Shown here: positions 30,595 to 40,477 of the stretch, piece by piece | Layout of the letters: each line of letters opens with the position of its first letter | Numbering within the stretch: the first letter of the stretch is position 1 | Assembly: GCA_900095095.1 (NCBI GenBank) | Contig: FMBT01000591.1 | Coordinates: forward strand, 1 to 40,477 | Source of the DNA: Fragilariopsis cylindrus CCMP1102 | Taxonomy: Eukaryota; Bacillariophyta; Bacillariophyceae; Bacillariales; Bacillariaceae | Direction of reading: 5' to 3' | Length of the DNA stretch: 40,477 nt | Program-made: the position numbers and the translations under genes | Notes under the pieces: generated by a model | What the model saw: only the letters and a program-made list of their open reading frames with translations | Databases searched by the model: none | Told to the model about the DNA's origin: nothing

Positions 30595-32085
30595 CTACTT
30601 AGATTTATAGGACAACGCTTCATGTGGTTTGGGTAATCTTGGTGGTCTTTGTAATGGACGATATAGTTTCTTGTAATCACTATGTACAGCATCATGAATA
30701 GCTTGTTGACGTACTGTTCGTTGCTGTTGTACTTGTTGATGACCTTGTTCTTGAATTTGTTTCTGTTGCTGTAGTACTTGTATCTGTTGTTGATGATGAT
30801 GTACCTGTTGTTGCTGATGATGCTGTTGCAATAACATTTGTGTAGTAGTATGATTCGAATTCGAATTCGAATTCAAATTCCTATTCGAATTATTGGCAGC
30901 AAGATACTTCGCAGCAAGAAGTGCAGGGACAGAAGTCATTCCTATATTTGTGTTTGCTGATGATGCTACAACTGGTGGTGCTTGTGCATTATTCGTCGTC
31001 ATGTTCGCAATACTTCTTTTCATAAATGTATTTACTAATGATGATCGTTGTGCTTGTATTTGCTGTGTATGAGTATGAGCATGAGCTTGATGTTGTTGTA
31101 CTTGTTGTTGTGCTTGATTCTGCTGAGCTCTATGTTGCATTTGTATTTGCTGAGCTTGATGTGGTACTTGCGCCTGTTGTTGTTGCTGTTGATGGGCCTG
31201 TTGTTGTTGATAGGCGAAGGCGGAACTGCTATAGGTGGACTCGGACGAAGCTGATGAACTATTCGCTACATATGGATAATAAATGCTACAATCAAAGCCG
31301 CGTATTCTTTTTCCATTCGCATTCGCATTCATATTCATCATTCGTGACTGCTGAGCTGCTGCTCCAGCAGATATTACAGCAGTAGCAGCAACCGCCGCTT
31401 CTATCTGCGCTGCTGCTATTACACCTTCAGTTTGATGATGACGTCGTTGTAGAAGAAATTGCGGATTTGTGGTAACAACTTCTTGAGGAGTGCTTGTAGG
31501 GATAAGAGTATTAGTAGTAGTACTAGTACTGTCTTGTTGTTGCTCTTCAGAAGAACAAGAAGGTGGAGGAGCACGTTCCACAATTGGATGAATATATGGT
31601 CTTGAGCATAAAGGTTGAAAGGGTGCTGCCGTAGTGGACACAGCGGCAGGTGGTAATGGATTATAATTTCCTTCCATAGATGCCATAGATGAAAGTAATG
31701 CTAATAAACGTGGAGTTGTATTCATAGCAGGCACAGTGGTAGATGTCATCAATGGTGTTGAATTAGTAGAACTACTGATGCCAGTAGTGAATGAACGTTT
31801 AATATTTTCAATTGAACTTGTTTCAGAAATATCAGAGGATGCCCTTGGACGTTTATTATTCATGTTGTCACTGTCATTGATATTGATATTGACATTCAAA
31901 ATGTTATCATTATCATTATCATTATCGTGCTCACTATTACTACCACCACGATGATCAGAACCCATTAAGACGAGTGGAGAAGAAGAGAGTTGTTGCTTGT
32001 GTTGTTGTTGCTGTTGCTGCTGCTGCTGTACCATCATCATGGTCATAATATCGTTTGTGAAATGTTGACTCGTTCTTTGATTCAT
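30595..32085 (-). CDS. Gln-rich low-complexity protein, probable nuclear regulator
   Basis: 496 residues in one open frame. Gln-rich tracts occur at ~20-32, 285-345 and 420-465, mixed with His and Ala. Asn/Asp repeats lie at ~52-78 ((DN)n), and Asn/Ser repeats at ~400-413. A basic NNKRPR patch near 80 could be a nuclear localisation signal. Two less repetitive islands may be functional: NTTPRLLALLSSMASMEGNYNPLPP (mid-protein, ~130-150) and the basic, Pro-containing C terminus (SDYKKLYRPLQRPPRLPKPHEAL, last ~30 residues). No DNA-binding fold is recognised. Composition resembles transcriptional co-regulators, but this is inference only. Trinucleotide runs at DNA level suggest length variation between alleles. 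A 5' exon upstream of 32085 cannot be excluded. Confidence 0.75.
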   Translation of the reverse strand: MNQRTSQHFTNDIMTMMMVQQQQQQQQQHKQQLSSSPLVLMGSDHRGGSNSEHDNDNDNDNILNVNININDSDNMNNKRPRASSDISETSSIENIKRSFTTGISSSTNSTPLMTSTTVPAMNTTPRLLALLSSMASMEGNYNPLPPAAVSTTAAPFQPLCSRPYIHPIVERAPPPSCSSEEQQQDSTSTTTNTLIPTSTPQEVVTTNPQFLLQRRHHQTEGVIAAAQIEAAVAATAVISAGAAAQQSRMMNMNANANGKRIRGFDCSIYYPYVANSSSASSESTYSSSAFAYQQQQAHQQQQQQAQVPHQAQQIQMQHRAQQNQAQQQVQQHQAHAHTHTQQIQAQRSSLVNTFMKRSIANMTTNNAQAPPVVASSANTNIGMTSVPALLAAKYLAANNSNRNLNSNSNSNHTTTQMLLQQHHQQQQVHHHQQQIQVLQQQKQIQEQGHQQVQQQRTVRQQAIHDAVHSDYKKLYRPLQRPPRLPKPHEALSYKSK

Positions 32086-33397
32086 TCGATCTTATTTGAG
32101 CGAAACCGATAACAATAATAAGTTATTGTAATAAGTTATTTTGTGTATAAAAAAAACGGATGCAAATTTTAATTTTATGAGAGGCTTTATGAGAGGCCGT
32201 TTTTATGATACACCGGTAGTTAGAAGTAGAAAGAGAGATTTACGACTGAGTTTGATTTGTAATGCTCTCTACTTTACAGCAGTACACAACCAAGTACTTT
32301 ACTAGTAGTAGAAATAACACAATAAGTAAAGTAGTCGATACACCGTTAGATTGTACACACACGCAACGAATCAAGATTGGGGGTAAAGAAGAAGTTACTA
32401 CTGCTGTACAGGTGAGAAGTGATTCAAATTATTCACATTGACCGACATTTAGTTTTCTTGTTACAGTGACGTTACGGGGACAGTAGGTCTCCTCCCAAAA
32501 AAATATGTGTAATGGAACGAAGAAGCATAATATCTTCTGATTGTGAATGAATCAAATCGAAGAATCATCAAAGAATCTGCATTAATTTTTAATGGAACTT
32601 TTCATTTAAACTTCCTGCAGAAAAATAGAACTTCATCTAAATAGTAGGCATCAATTAGTTAGTGTACAAGTCGTATGTCGAAGTAAGTGTGAAGTGTGGC
32701 GACTTTAGTGTTCTGTTTTTTTTCTTCGACACGTACCACTAGGGGGTACAGTAGTAGTCCTTCCTCCGTGTAACGCATTTTGCGTAAATGACTATTGTTT
32801 GAAAACTAAGAGGCACAGAAGGAAGGAGTGTGATTCGAAAACTTTCAAAATTCTCATTTTTTTAATAAATTTCTTGTCGATTGGGTAGATTTTAAGGTTT
32901 TTGTGTCATTCTGCGCGTTTTAATTTTTACACAATAGTCCGCTGAGTAAAATGCGTTGCGCGGAGGAAGCAGTACAATATTTATATAGCGACGTGGAGGA
33001 TATGTAATGCCGGAAGGCATAAACAAACATTGAAGTAACCTTCTTTCAATACGCAGTACACAAGAAGTAGTAAAAAACGAAACGCGTTTTTTTGCTCCTT
33101 ACAGAAAGGAGACAGGATGGTATTTCTTCTCGAAGCACAATTAATGTATGCGTTCTGTTCGTTAATCAAATCTACTTGTGGTACTACTTGTGCGAACTCG
33201 TAATTGCATTGAAACGATAATTTATTACTACCTAGACCTCCTTGAAAGAAAGTGTGATTAATGTATGTACTTTTGATTGATCTTTTTAACACTTAGAGCG
33301 AGCTTCAACTGTGACATGGACTTTACAATTGTGTATATTTCTGTAGAACATTGTTCTTTGGTTCCATGATAGCGTTTGGTTGAAGATTCAAATGAAC

Positions 33398-33434
<37 letters not shown>

Positions 33435-34096
33435 ATGCATGCCTTTGTAATGAATGAATCAATCATTCGAATAATCGAGTGAGTCGAGTCGACTCTACCC
33501 TACAATTGTAGATTCGTGAATGAATCGAATCGTAGAATTGTGAATAACTCCCAGTAGCTGGTTCGATTGACTCACTCAACACACTTTTGGCGCGCTCCTT
33601 CACAATCTTTTCTTCATTTTTCATCGTTACACAACATCCTTATCATCATCCATCAGAATATCTGAAGAATATTAGAAGGAATCCATCATCATCCGTCTTT
33701 CACGGACTCATCCTTTTGAGGAAGTAATGCGTACACTCATTTAAGAATTGATACGGTAGACCGACAACAGTATCACGTAATTGCTACTGCAAGGAGAGTA
33801 ACAGAAAACGACTCGACTCAATCATTCCCCTCTTTTCAAAGCGAGCGCTTAATTAGCTAACTGCACATCAAAGTACATTAATCTGCTTGGCTGATCAGAG
33901 ATTTTTAAAGAAATCACCACACAGCCTTCAGAGATTCTTGTCGTCAGATACTTATTGCTACTGCCTACCGCCATTGCCATTGTCATTGTCATTGCCATTT
34001 TAAATCTACAATTCTATTACAACGGACGGTATCGTAAGATAAGAGGATAGAATTCTGCCTCTTTTAAGAAACAAATCGCATAACAAATAAATAATT
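32086..34096. other. Intergenic region between divergent genes
   Basis: About 2 kb with no supported gene; it separates the starts of the Gln-rich gene (-) and the 34097 gene (+). It contains the second TIR element (~32757-32972), (GA)n at 33401-33432, a CGAGTGAGTCGAGTCGACTC array at ~33476-33495, a related ACGACTCGACTCAATCATT at 33808-33826, and repeated (CATTGC) units near 33970-33998. A minus-strand frame at 32981-33292 has no domain. Confidence 0.55.
32757..32972. mobile_element. ~216-bp TIR element (MITE-like), same terminal motif as 28546-29432
   Basis: The left end is GTCCTTCCTCCGTGTAACGC from 32757; the right end reads, on the other strand, CTGCTTCCTCCGCGCAACGC from 32972. Both continue with ATTTT and, further in, GACTATTGT. 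TA lies just outside each end (32755-32756, 32973-32974). There is no coding capacity. Its outer motif CTTCCTCCG(T/C)G(C/T)AAC matches the larger element, so both could be mobilised by one transposase that is not in this window. Confidence 0.8.
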
Positions 34097-34828
34097 ATGA
34101 TTAAGATACGACAGCTGCGTCTGCATCTGCTATGCCTGTTTATTCTACTTTGCGGCACACAGCTGCTGCAGTTATCACTCTTGGTGGATTCCCTCGTATT
34201 GTATCCATCATCGTCATCACCGCAGAGTAGGAGTAATGTGGCAGCTTCCTTGAGGCTTATTGATAATATTGTTTTGTCGTCATTCCCAGCACAACCTCGA
34301 CTCCTTTTGGCAACAACAACAACAACATCGTCTCAGCTTTTCGCCCAACAACAAAACGACGACGAAGAGGAAGAAGAAGAAATATATACCCCACGGACAA
34401 TAAGATCATCATCTACTACTGAAGACGACGAAAACGAAAAGAACTTTATGGATGATTTAACACCCCCACCAGTGAATTTTGCAAGAAATTCGATATTATT
34501 CTCTGATAATCCATCCACAAAACAACGAAATAATTCCGCATTAGACGCATGGAAATTTACTAGAACATATATACCAGCATTCATTACCGGGGCCTGGCCC
34601 TGGCGTGATATACCATCACTCGATGAACGTCCCTTAGCAGCATTATATAATGCAGCATTTGTACGATTACCTGTGGTAAGTGTGGCGATTGGGTACTTAT
34701 ATCAAAAAATATATGAAAAACATGATTTAATTGTTGATTTTGGATTTGGTGGTCCATTATTTGGGAATGGACCACAAGCCATTAATCCAATTATTGTGAT
34801 TGGTGTATTGATATTAATTTTATTATAA
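34097..34828 (+). CDS. Probable plastid-targeted integral membrane protein
   Basis: 243 residues, single exon. The N terminus is a strong signal-peptide-like segment (MIKIRQLRLHLLCLFILLCG, hydrophobic to ~32) followed by a Ser/Arg/Thr-rich, acid-poor stretch to ~80 (...SSQLFAQQ), the layout of a bipartite plastid presequence in algae with secondary plastids. An acidic run (DDEEEEEE) follows. The C-terminal ~110 residues are non-repetitive and look conserved: ALDAWKFTRTYIPAFITGAW, WRDIPSLDERPLAALYNAAF, a membrane-compatible segment LPVVSVAIGYLYQ (~191-203), and a final transmembrane stretch NPIIVIGVLILILL at the very end. I do not recognise a named family. The missing residues after the last membrane segment mean the protein ends in the bilayer. 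Plastid location is inferred from the presequence. Confidence 0.75.
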   Translation: MIKIRQLRLHLLCLFILLCGTQLLQLSLLVDSLVLYPSSSSPQSRSNVAASLRLIDNIVLSSFPAQPRLLLATTTTTSSQLFAQQQNDDEEEEEEIYTPRTIRSSSTTEDDENEKNFMDDLTPPPVNFARNSILFSDNPSTKQRNNSALDAWKFTRTYIPAFITGAWPWRDIPSLDERPLAALYNAAFVRLPVVSVAIGYLYQKIYEKHDLIVDFGFGGPLFGNGPQAINPIIVIGVLILILL

Positions 34829-35836
34829 AATTCAAAATTAAAATTATAATAAATCTGATAAAAGAAAGAAGCTTTTTGCTTTTTGTTTTACTAAAAGCTT
34901 ACAAACACAAAAAATACACGGCGGCGGTGTCCCAGTTTTTTATTTTCTCCTCTCCCCCCGGTGGACGGATGGCATATTCAAGAATAGTAATTTACAAAAT
35001 GTGTGAAGAAAGATCGATCACCAACCAACGAAACTAAATATTACGTGATTCATTTATTCATTCAACGGACAAACATCGACAGGCAAGACAGTTGACGAAA
35101 AAATGTTACTACCCATGATGAACATACACACGCATGAACATACACACATACGTACACACGCACACACAAACACACACACACACACACTCTATTATTACTA
35201 TTTCTCTGCAAGAAAGTCCATATCCCCAAACGACCGGACCATATCAGACCAAACTCAAAACAACTAATGAAAGAAAAGAAGGCCATGCACATGTCATACA
35301 GATCCGTGGATGATAATATCGTACTATGATTATCTGATAGAATAGAAAAAACTTCAGTCTAAAACATATATTAGGACTAGCTAGTAGGATCATTATATAT
35401 ATGGAGTAGTCAAAGTCGACAAATAGTGTCGTTCTTTCGTACCGTTGTGTGACCATTCTATGCATTTGTCGTCTTTAGACTATTGGTATTCCAGTTTTTT
35501 TCCTCTATTCAAGGATCCTTTCTTATTTTAGCTGTACTTATAGTGGTTAAGATCAAAACTTGATTCATTGCCTGGGTATGTGTCGGTATAGAAGTAGTAG
35601 TAGTATTAACTTCACTTTTCTTAAATGCTGGCAATACCATATAAGAAGAGCAAAACAGACGTGTGAAAAAATAATAATGAGTAATATGCGTCTGTCAGTT
35701 TTTTCTTCGGAAAGAAGGGTTTGTCTACATAACTCCCTTCGTCACTTACCTACCGCCTCTGGCTTTTGTTTGTTTGTTTGTCGTCCAGCATCGCATGCGT
35801 ACATACTGTACATACTGTACATACATTCCTTTTATT
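34829..35836. other. Intergenic region with a CA microsatellite
   Basis: No supported gene. An imperfect (CA)n tract with repeated ACATACACAC units covers ~35121-35188. Two copies of CATACTGTAC lie at ~35803-35822, just beyond the 3' end of the next minus-strand gene. Confidence 0.55.
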
Positions 35837-37654
35837 TTAAAGAATTATTGCCCATCCTATAGCTGGAACAAATTCATCAGGACTATCTAAATATACAGGA
35901 TGTGTACCATTTAATTCTTTCACTTTTGCATAGGAATATTTTTCTAATCGTTTGGATACAATTGAACCACCTTGATCCTGATAACCATATATTGCTAATA
36001 TGTTAAATCTTTTATTCAATTTTTTTTCATCATCGCTTTCATTACTGTTATCGTTATCATCACCTTCACCTTCACCACAAACTGTGAACGCACCAAGTAA
36101 TCGTAATTGATTTTTTGTACAATTCATTACACTATAGGATGCAACAGGAATCCAACGACGAACATATTGTAATAGTTTATCCAGTGGTATTTTAATCTTC
36201 TTTTTCTTTTGTGTGTTGTCTTCATTTTCGTTTTCATTTCCTTTACCTGCGTCGTTGTTGTTGTTGTCGTCATCATCGTCGACCTTCTTGTCATTTTCTT
36301 CATCTTCATCCTTGGCAGCAGTGTCTTCTTCTTCTTCTTCTACTGCCTCATCGTCCTTATCATCATCTACTTCCTCCTTTTCATCGGCCTCAGTTTCTTC
36401 TGTTTCAACTTTTTTGTCATCTTTTTTGTCGTCTTCCTCTTCATCTTCATCAACGGATGCAACAGTACTATCGTCATCGTCATCCACAATTTGTTCACAT
36501 AACCAATCAGTAATAGTTTTACCTGATGCGGATGGTGTAACTAATCCTGATAATGGCAATGATATTACACCCTTCGCTTCCAGTTTGTCTAATAAATCTA
36601 ATAGTAAATAATGATTATTATTTATATCATCTCCTTCTAATTCAGTTGTTAAATTACATGCTGTGACTGCAATGGATGGAAATTGTCTATTAAACATACT
36701 TAGAATACCAGATGTTTTCCAGTTTTCTTTTGTAAATCGTTGTCCATGCAGTAGAACAATATGATGTATTTCAACACCAGGCTTGCGATTCGTTGCTGCT
36801 TGATGATAATAGGAAATTACATCCTTATTCCTGTCCTTGGTTTTGGTATCATCATCTTCTTCTTTCTTCTCATCATCATCATCTTTCTTCTCATCATCAT
36901 CATCTTTCTTCTCATCATCAACCACCTCGGTGTTATTAGTTAGGACGTTTTCATTTTCCTTCTTATTTTTCATTTTTATTTTTTCCATTGTTTCTCCTAA
37001 TAATCCACCTAAATCAAATCCATTAGCCTTAGCACTATCTTCCTTCTGTTGAAATAGTTTCTTCCTTTCTTTTGCTTTTCTTGCTTCTTTTTCTTCTTCT
37101 TCTTCCTCCTCCTCTTTTGTTACACCAAGTGTTACGGTACCCTCAATTAATTCTTCACCATCACCTATTCCAAAATTTCGTTTTTCTTGATCCGCTGTTG
37201 CCTCGTCGTCGTCTCCTATTACCGTCGTATTAGTTGTTTCTGTTACTATCGCAGCTGCTTTCCTGCTGTTACTACTACTAGCTTCAGCTGGTGCTCCGTT
37301 TCTAGAGAAAAAATAATACACAGATAAAGATATTAAAGTAATCGTAATCAATAAAGGTCTGAAGTAGTACAGTAGTTAGGTTCGTGGAATGGAAGAAAGT
37401 GAGGTTCAAGGTGTAGAAAGAAACGGGGAAGAGGAAGATGTTAGTCATAAGTATCCGATCAATGGATGAAAATTCAGAGCGAAAAGGCAACGACACGGTA
37501 CATACGTTACGATACGTTACGTTACGATACGATACGAGAGACAGATACATAGATAGATAGATAGATAGATAGATAGAACAAGCCATGAACTATGCAGGAT
37601 GGCAGGCAGGCAGGCAGGCAGGTAGGATACTTACAGGATGGCGGCGACGCTCAT
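35837..37654 (-). CDS. ABHD14/CIB-like alpha/beta hydrolase with acidic insertions (2 exons)
   Basis: Complement of 37635-37654 joined to 35837-37301 (494 residues). The 20-nt first exon (ATG to CCT) has a GTAAGT donor, and the 333-nt intron ends TTTTTTCTCTAG; phases match (2 then 1 base). Residues ~40-180 are charged and low-complexity. The hydrolase core starts ~183 with HHIVLLHGQRFTKENW, matching the ABHD14 strand-turn (LLLHG.RF....W). The nucleophile elbow is TPSASG (Ser ~264), comparable to SPSLSG in ABHD14B. GYQDQGG (~445) corresponds to the GDQD acid motif but with Tyr for the first Asp. GTHPVYLD (~471) supplies the His. Between the nucleophile helix and the next core segment sits a ~95-residue insertion made almost wholly of Asp, Glu and Lys (~278-372). 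The substrate is unknown. An alternative start at 37351 would give a hydrophobic N terminus, but that stretch is better read as the intron's polypyrimidine tract. Confidence 0.8.
37302..37634 (-). other. Intron of the ABHD14-like gene
   Basis: 333 nt, GTAAGT...TTCTCTAG. It contains GGCA repeats (37601-37622), GATA repeats (37551-37577) and a GATACGTTAC repeat (37504-37537). Confidence 0.8.
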
Positions 37655-38248
37655 GACGTATTATAGAAGCGAAGGTAGGTAAGCAAGGTAGGTGTCTGTC
37701 GAATCGATGATTCAATTCGATTCGTCCTGATAGTAATGGAGAATGCAAAGTCAACTGAACAGCATATAAAATATCATTGATGTTTGATGTGGGGTGTTAT
37801 TCGAAAGTAGAGTATAAAAATGATCCGCGCAAGATAAAGATTGATAAATCGCGCAGTCCGGGGGGGATGCGATTTTTAAATTTCTAAAGTACAAATTTTA
37901 TCCACGTATGAACGGAAGATTTATGATCGTCATTTCATTTTATATCTTCTTTTTCAAATCTTCTCTTTCCTATTTCGCGCTACCAGTTTAGCGGGGAAAG
38001 ACTACTGTAGCTCTACCGTATCTTTCACACAATACACACAATCAAATTACAGGCGGTAAACAAGTTGCATGATAGCTATCCCAAGCATCACAAAACAGTC
38101 ACAACCAGAACAAGTTATTAGGCGATCAACTATTATCGATTCATTAACACGTACTGTACATCATATCAGAGCTGATTCTACTACTCTATTCGAAAAACAT
38201 AAGGATCACTACGTTTAAAGCAGCAGCAGCTTGAATTAACAATTTGAA
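37655..38248. other. Intergenic region between divergent genes
   Basis: No gene. A G7 run is at ~37860 and a GTACTGTAC copy at 38151-38159, about 90 bp upstream of the first ATG of the DUF1336 gene. Confidence 0.55.
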
Positions 38249-39810
38249 TATGGTCGACAGCAACGATGATGGTAACGATTATGACGATGATGATGTTGTG
38301 AATATGAGATTTCCTAATATGACAAAGGATGCTGGAAAAGTTATTTACCGATATTATTTTACAGGCAGAAGAAGGCGAAGAAGGAAATAACAAACATTCA
38401 ATCATGTTGGAGGTCCAAGAGGAGGAGGAAGGTAGTAGTACATCACCGAATCGTAGTAGAAGATCATCGGTATTAAAATTACGACCTTCGATTATGTCGA
38501 GAGAAACATCCGAAAGGGTCATTGAATCATTAATGAAATTAGATGAACAAAAAAAAGGAAACACCGAAGATGAACAACAGAAATGACTATGAAGCTTCGT
38601 TTGAAATGAAAAAAGAAGAGAAGAAAAAGAGTGACGATGACGATGATGGAATTAGTAAAGCGGCTGAGTCTGTAGTAGAGTCTCCGTTGATGATTAGTCT
38701 TCGTCGTATAGCCTCGACAGCATCGTTATCGTTGTTGTCCGATGTTACGGAAGGAATTGAAGATAATGATAGTGATGTTATTGATGTAATGATCCTTCAT
38801 CACTTCCGTATAAACCAATCGCTGGATCGACTACCATTCAACTCAAAAATCCTACCGATCCAGCAATTGATAAAAAGACCGGTAAAGTATTGGCAGGATG
38901 GAGGACGGTGGATCCGTCTACCCTGCAAGTTCGTGGAAGTGGATACAATGGTTCCGATAATAAATGCAAGATTGGTTCTCCTGGTGATTTGTATGAATGT
39001 ATCAATGCTGATGTATTCGAATCTCAACAACGAGTTCCCGATATTGCTAGTAAGGTTGTACTACCAAAAGTTGAATTTGTAGACAACGATGACAACGATG
39101 GCAATGGTAATGGCAACAACACAAAAACATGGACGGCACCGGATTGTTTGTCATTACTGTTGCGTTACCAACCAGTCAACCATCTATGTACGGTGCGAAT
39201 AGTAATAAGGATGATGGTCTTGGATATACTGTTGTTATGTATTATGCAATGCGTCAAGAAACAAGAGATATCCTTCGACGAAATCACAGCCGCTGACTAC
39301 AATAATCGTAATGATGACGAGGATAATAGTAATATGATATTAAAAATCAATGCGGTACGGTTGTTTGAGAAATGGTGTCGTTGTGCACCGAGGATTTCTT
39401 TTCGAGATTTAAGGTATTGCCACAAGCCGAAAATTTAAAAGAAATGGGATTGCCATCATGGATTGAAAAATTCAATGGGATGGCATTTTTAGTCAAACGT
39501 CCTGGTGAAACCGGTTGTATTTACACATCCAACTGTATCCACTAATTCAAATCAACAATCGAATTCTTGTATGGAATTTGATGTATCGTTACATCCATTT
39601 CCGTATTTAGCCAAAAAAGGAATTTGTTACATGAAGGAAACATATTTTGAAAAAACGGTGGTAACATTTGCATTTTGTATAGAGGGACGCTTAGAAGATG
39701 AATTACCAGAATGTTTGTTAGGTGCCTTTCAATTATGTTATCCCAATCCCGTACATGCCATACAAGCAGAAGATTGGTTTACTGCTCCTGCTGGTGGTGG
39801 TGCCAATTAA
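38249..39810 (+). pseudogene. EDR2-C (DUF1336) domain protein, frame-broken
   Basis: A single protein can be followed across frames. It has an acidic N terminus (MVDSNDDGNDYDDDD), a Ser/Arg segment (SPNRSRRSSVLKLRPS), a Lys/Asp-rich region, then a DUF1336 domain. Domain marks in order: LAGWRTVDPSTLQVRGSGY and NKCKIGSPGDLY (~38890-38995), FVITVALPTSQPSMYG (~39150), YYAMRQETRDI (~39240), FNGMAFLVKRPG (~39472), CMEFDVSLHPFPYL (~39570), ETYFEKTVVTFAF and LEDELPECLLGAFQL (~39640-39735). In plants this domain occurs in EDR2, with PH and START domains; neither is visible here, so this is a stand-alone form. Frame changes occur near 38330, 38560 (an A8 run), 38790, 39135, 39285, 39395 and 39515, in both directions. 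No in-frame nonsense codon is needed to explain the breaks. It is either newly broken or an intact gene with residual indels. Confidence 0.8.
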
Positions 39811-40477
39811 TGAAATAATAAATAATAATAATAATTATAATGTTGTTGTAAATAAATAATATTTTTGGGGCCTAAATGACCCTTTTGGGGACTTAGCACA
39901 CCCTGACACCTTCCTTACCCCCTAGAGCCCTAAGCAATAGTTGGACCTTGTACCCATAGGTATGATATTGGGCTCCATATTGTCTATCAAGGTTATTAGG
40001 TCTGTATTGATGGTGCATCACGGCCTTGATTACACGCGCACTTGGCACTTAAGAAATTGTGTGTTTTAATAGTGGTGGATTCTGACCCATGACACCCCAA
40101 ATCTATGTATGGTTACCTAGAACAATGATAGAATCAAAAATCTTATGAATCAGATTGATGTCTAGGTATTTTATTTGGGACTCAGTACCTGGTATGGCCG
40201 GGTAGCATCTCAAATATTTTTTGCCATTATGTGTCTATTGAGCCATTGTTCCCCCACCCCACTATACAACCAATATGGCATGTCCAAGCATTGTTGGTTT
40301 ATTTTGATCATATGCATATGGAAGGTATCTGGGTGTTCAAACCATCGTCCAATTCCTTTTTTTTGATGTTGTGGCAGCCTATTTCTGAATGGTACTTTTG
40401 GGCATGGAAATATGACATGGTGGCCAGAATGCAATGTTTGTGTTCTGGAGGCAAGAATAAGATAAAATATGAGGGAT
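39811..40477. other. Terminal region, unassigned
   Basis: After a short AT-rich 3' UTR-like stretch (AATAATAATAATAATT) the composition changes at ~39868 to more GC-balanced DNA with G4/C4 runs (TTTTGGGGCC, CCTTTTGGGG, TTACCCCC). It has no extended frame on either strand with recognisable content. It may be the edge of a repeat or mobile element that continues beyond the window. Confidence 0.4.

Noticed and set aside
36211-36611. Plus-strand Ser/Leu/Pro-rich frames opposite the hydrolase
   Set aside because: They are antisense shadows of the acidic GAT/GAA repeat.
35837-37351. N-terminal membrane segment (MITITLISLSVYYFF) in the hydrolase
   Set aside because: It coincides with a polypyrimidine tract and CTCTAG acceptor, and a phase-matching GTAAGT donor follows an ATG at 37654, so the stretch is more likely intron.

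Overview
This is a eukaryotic nuclear window, most likely from a diatom or a related stramenopile. The reasons are AT-rich intergenic DNA with many microsatellites, small GT-AG introns (121-333 nt) that keep the reading frame, several secreted or surface cysteine-rich proteins with Ser/Thr/Pro-rich linkers, FAS1 and ShK-like domains, and CCPT...LGCC-type modules that I associate with diatom surface proteins. The species cannot be named from sequence alone.

Layout. A complete histidinol dehydrogenase gene (912-2384, +) opens the window. From 2.6 to 18 kb lies a cluster of secretory-type genes: a frame-broken surface-protein gene (2586-5501, -), a triplicated ShK-like gene with one intron (8089-9162, +), a four-exon FAS1-domain gene (10578-12419, +), a decayed coding fragment (12745-13246, +), a small secreted Cys-rich protein (13808-14332, +), and an intact two-exon surface-protein gene (15265-17940, -) that is a paralogue of the broken one. 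The middle is repeat-rich: five copies of a ~193-bp tandem repeat (18852-19795), then a complete Ty3/gypsy-type LTR retrotransposon on the minus strand (20235-26495) with 180-bp LTRs differing at one base and a perfect 5-bp target duplication. An ankyrin-repeat gene follows (27310-28281, -). Next is an 887-bp TIR element flanked by TA that contains nested palindromes (28546-29432), a Gln-rich protein gene (30595-32085, -), a second small TIR element with the same terminal motif (about 32757-32972), a probable plastid-targeted membrane protein (34097-34828, +), an ABHD14-like alpha/beta hydrolase with a very acidic insertion (35837-37654, -, two exons), and a frame-broken EDR2-C/DUF1336 gene (about 38249-39810, +).

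How it fits together. There is no operon-like logic. The 2.6-18 kb block reads as a neighbourhood of cell-surface or wall proteins expanded by duplication. The 18.8-29.5 kb block is a mobile-element and satellite zone. The main caution is that two single-copy genes and the young retrotransposon are broken almost only by small indels, with little nonsense decay, so residual assembly indels must be excluded before calling them pseudogenes.
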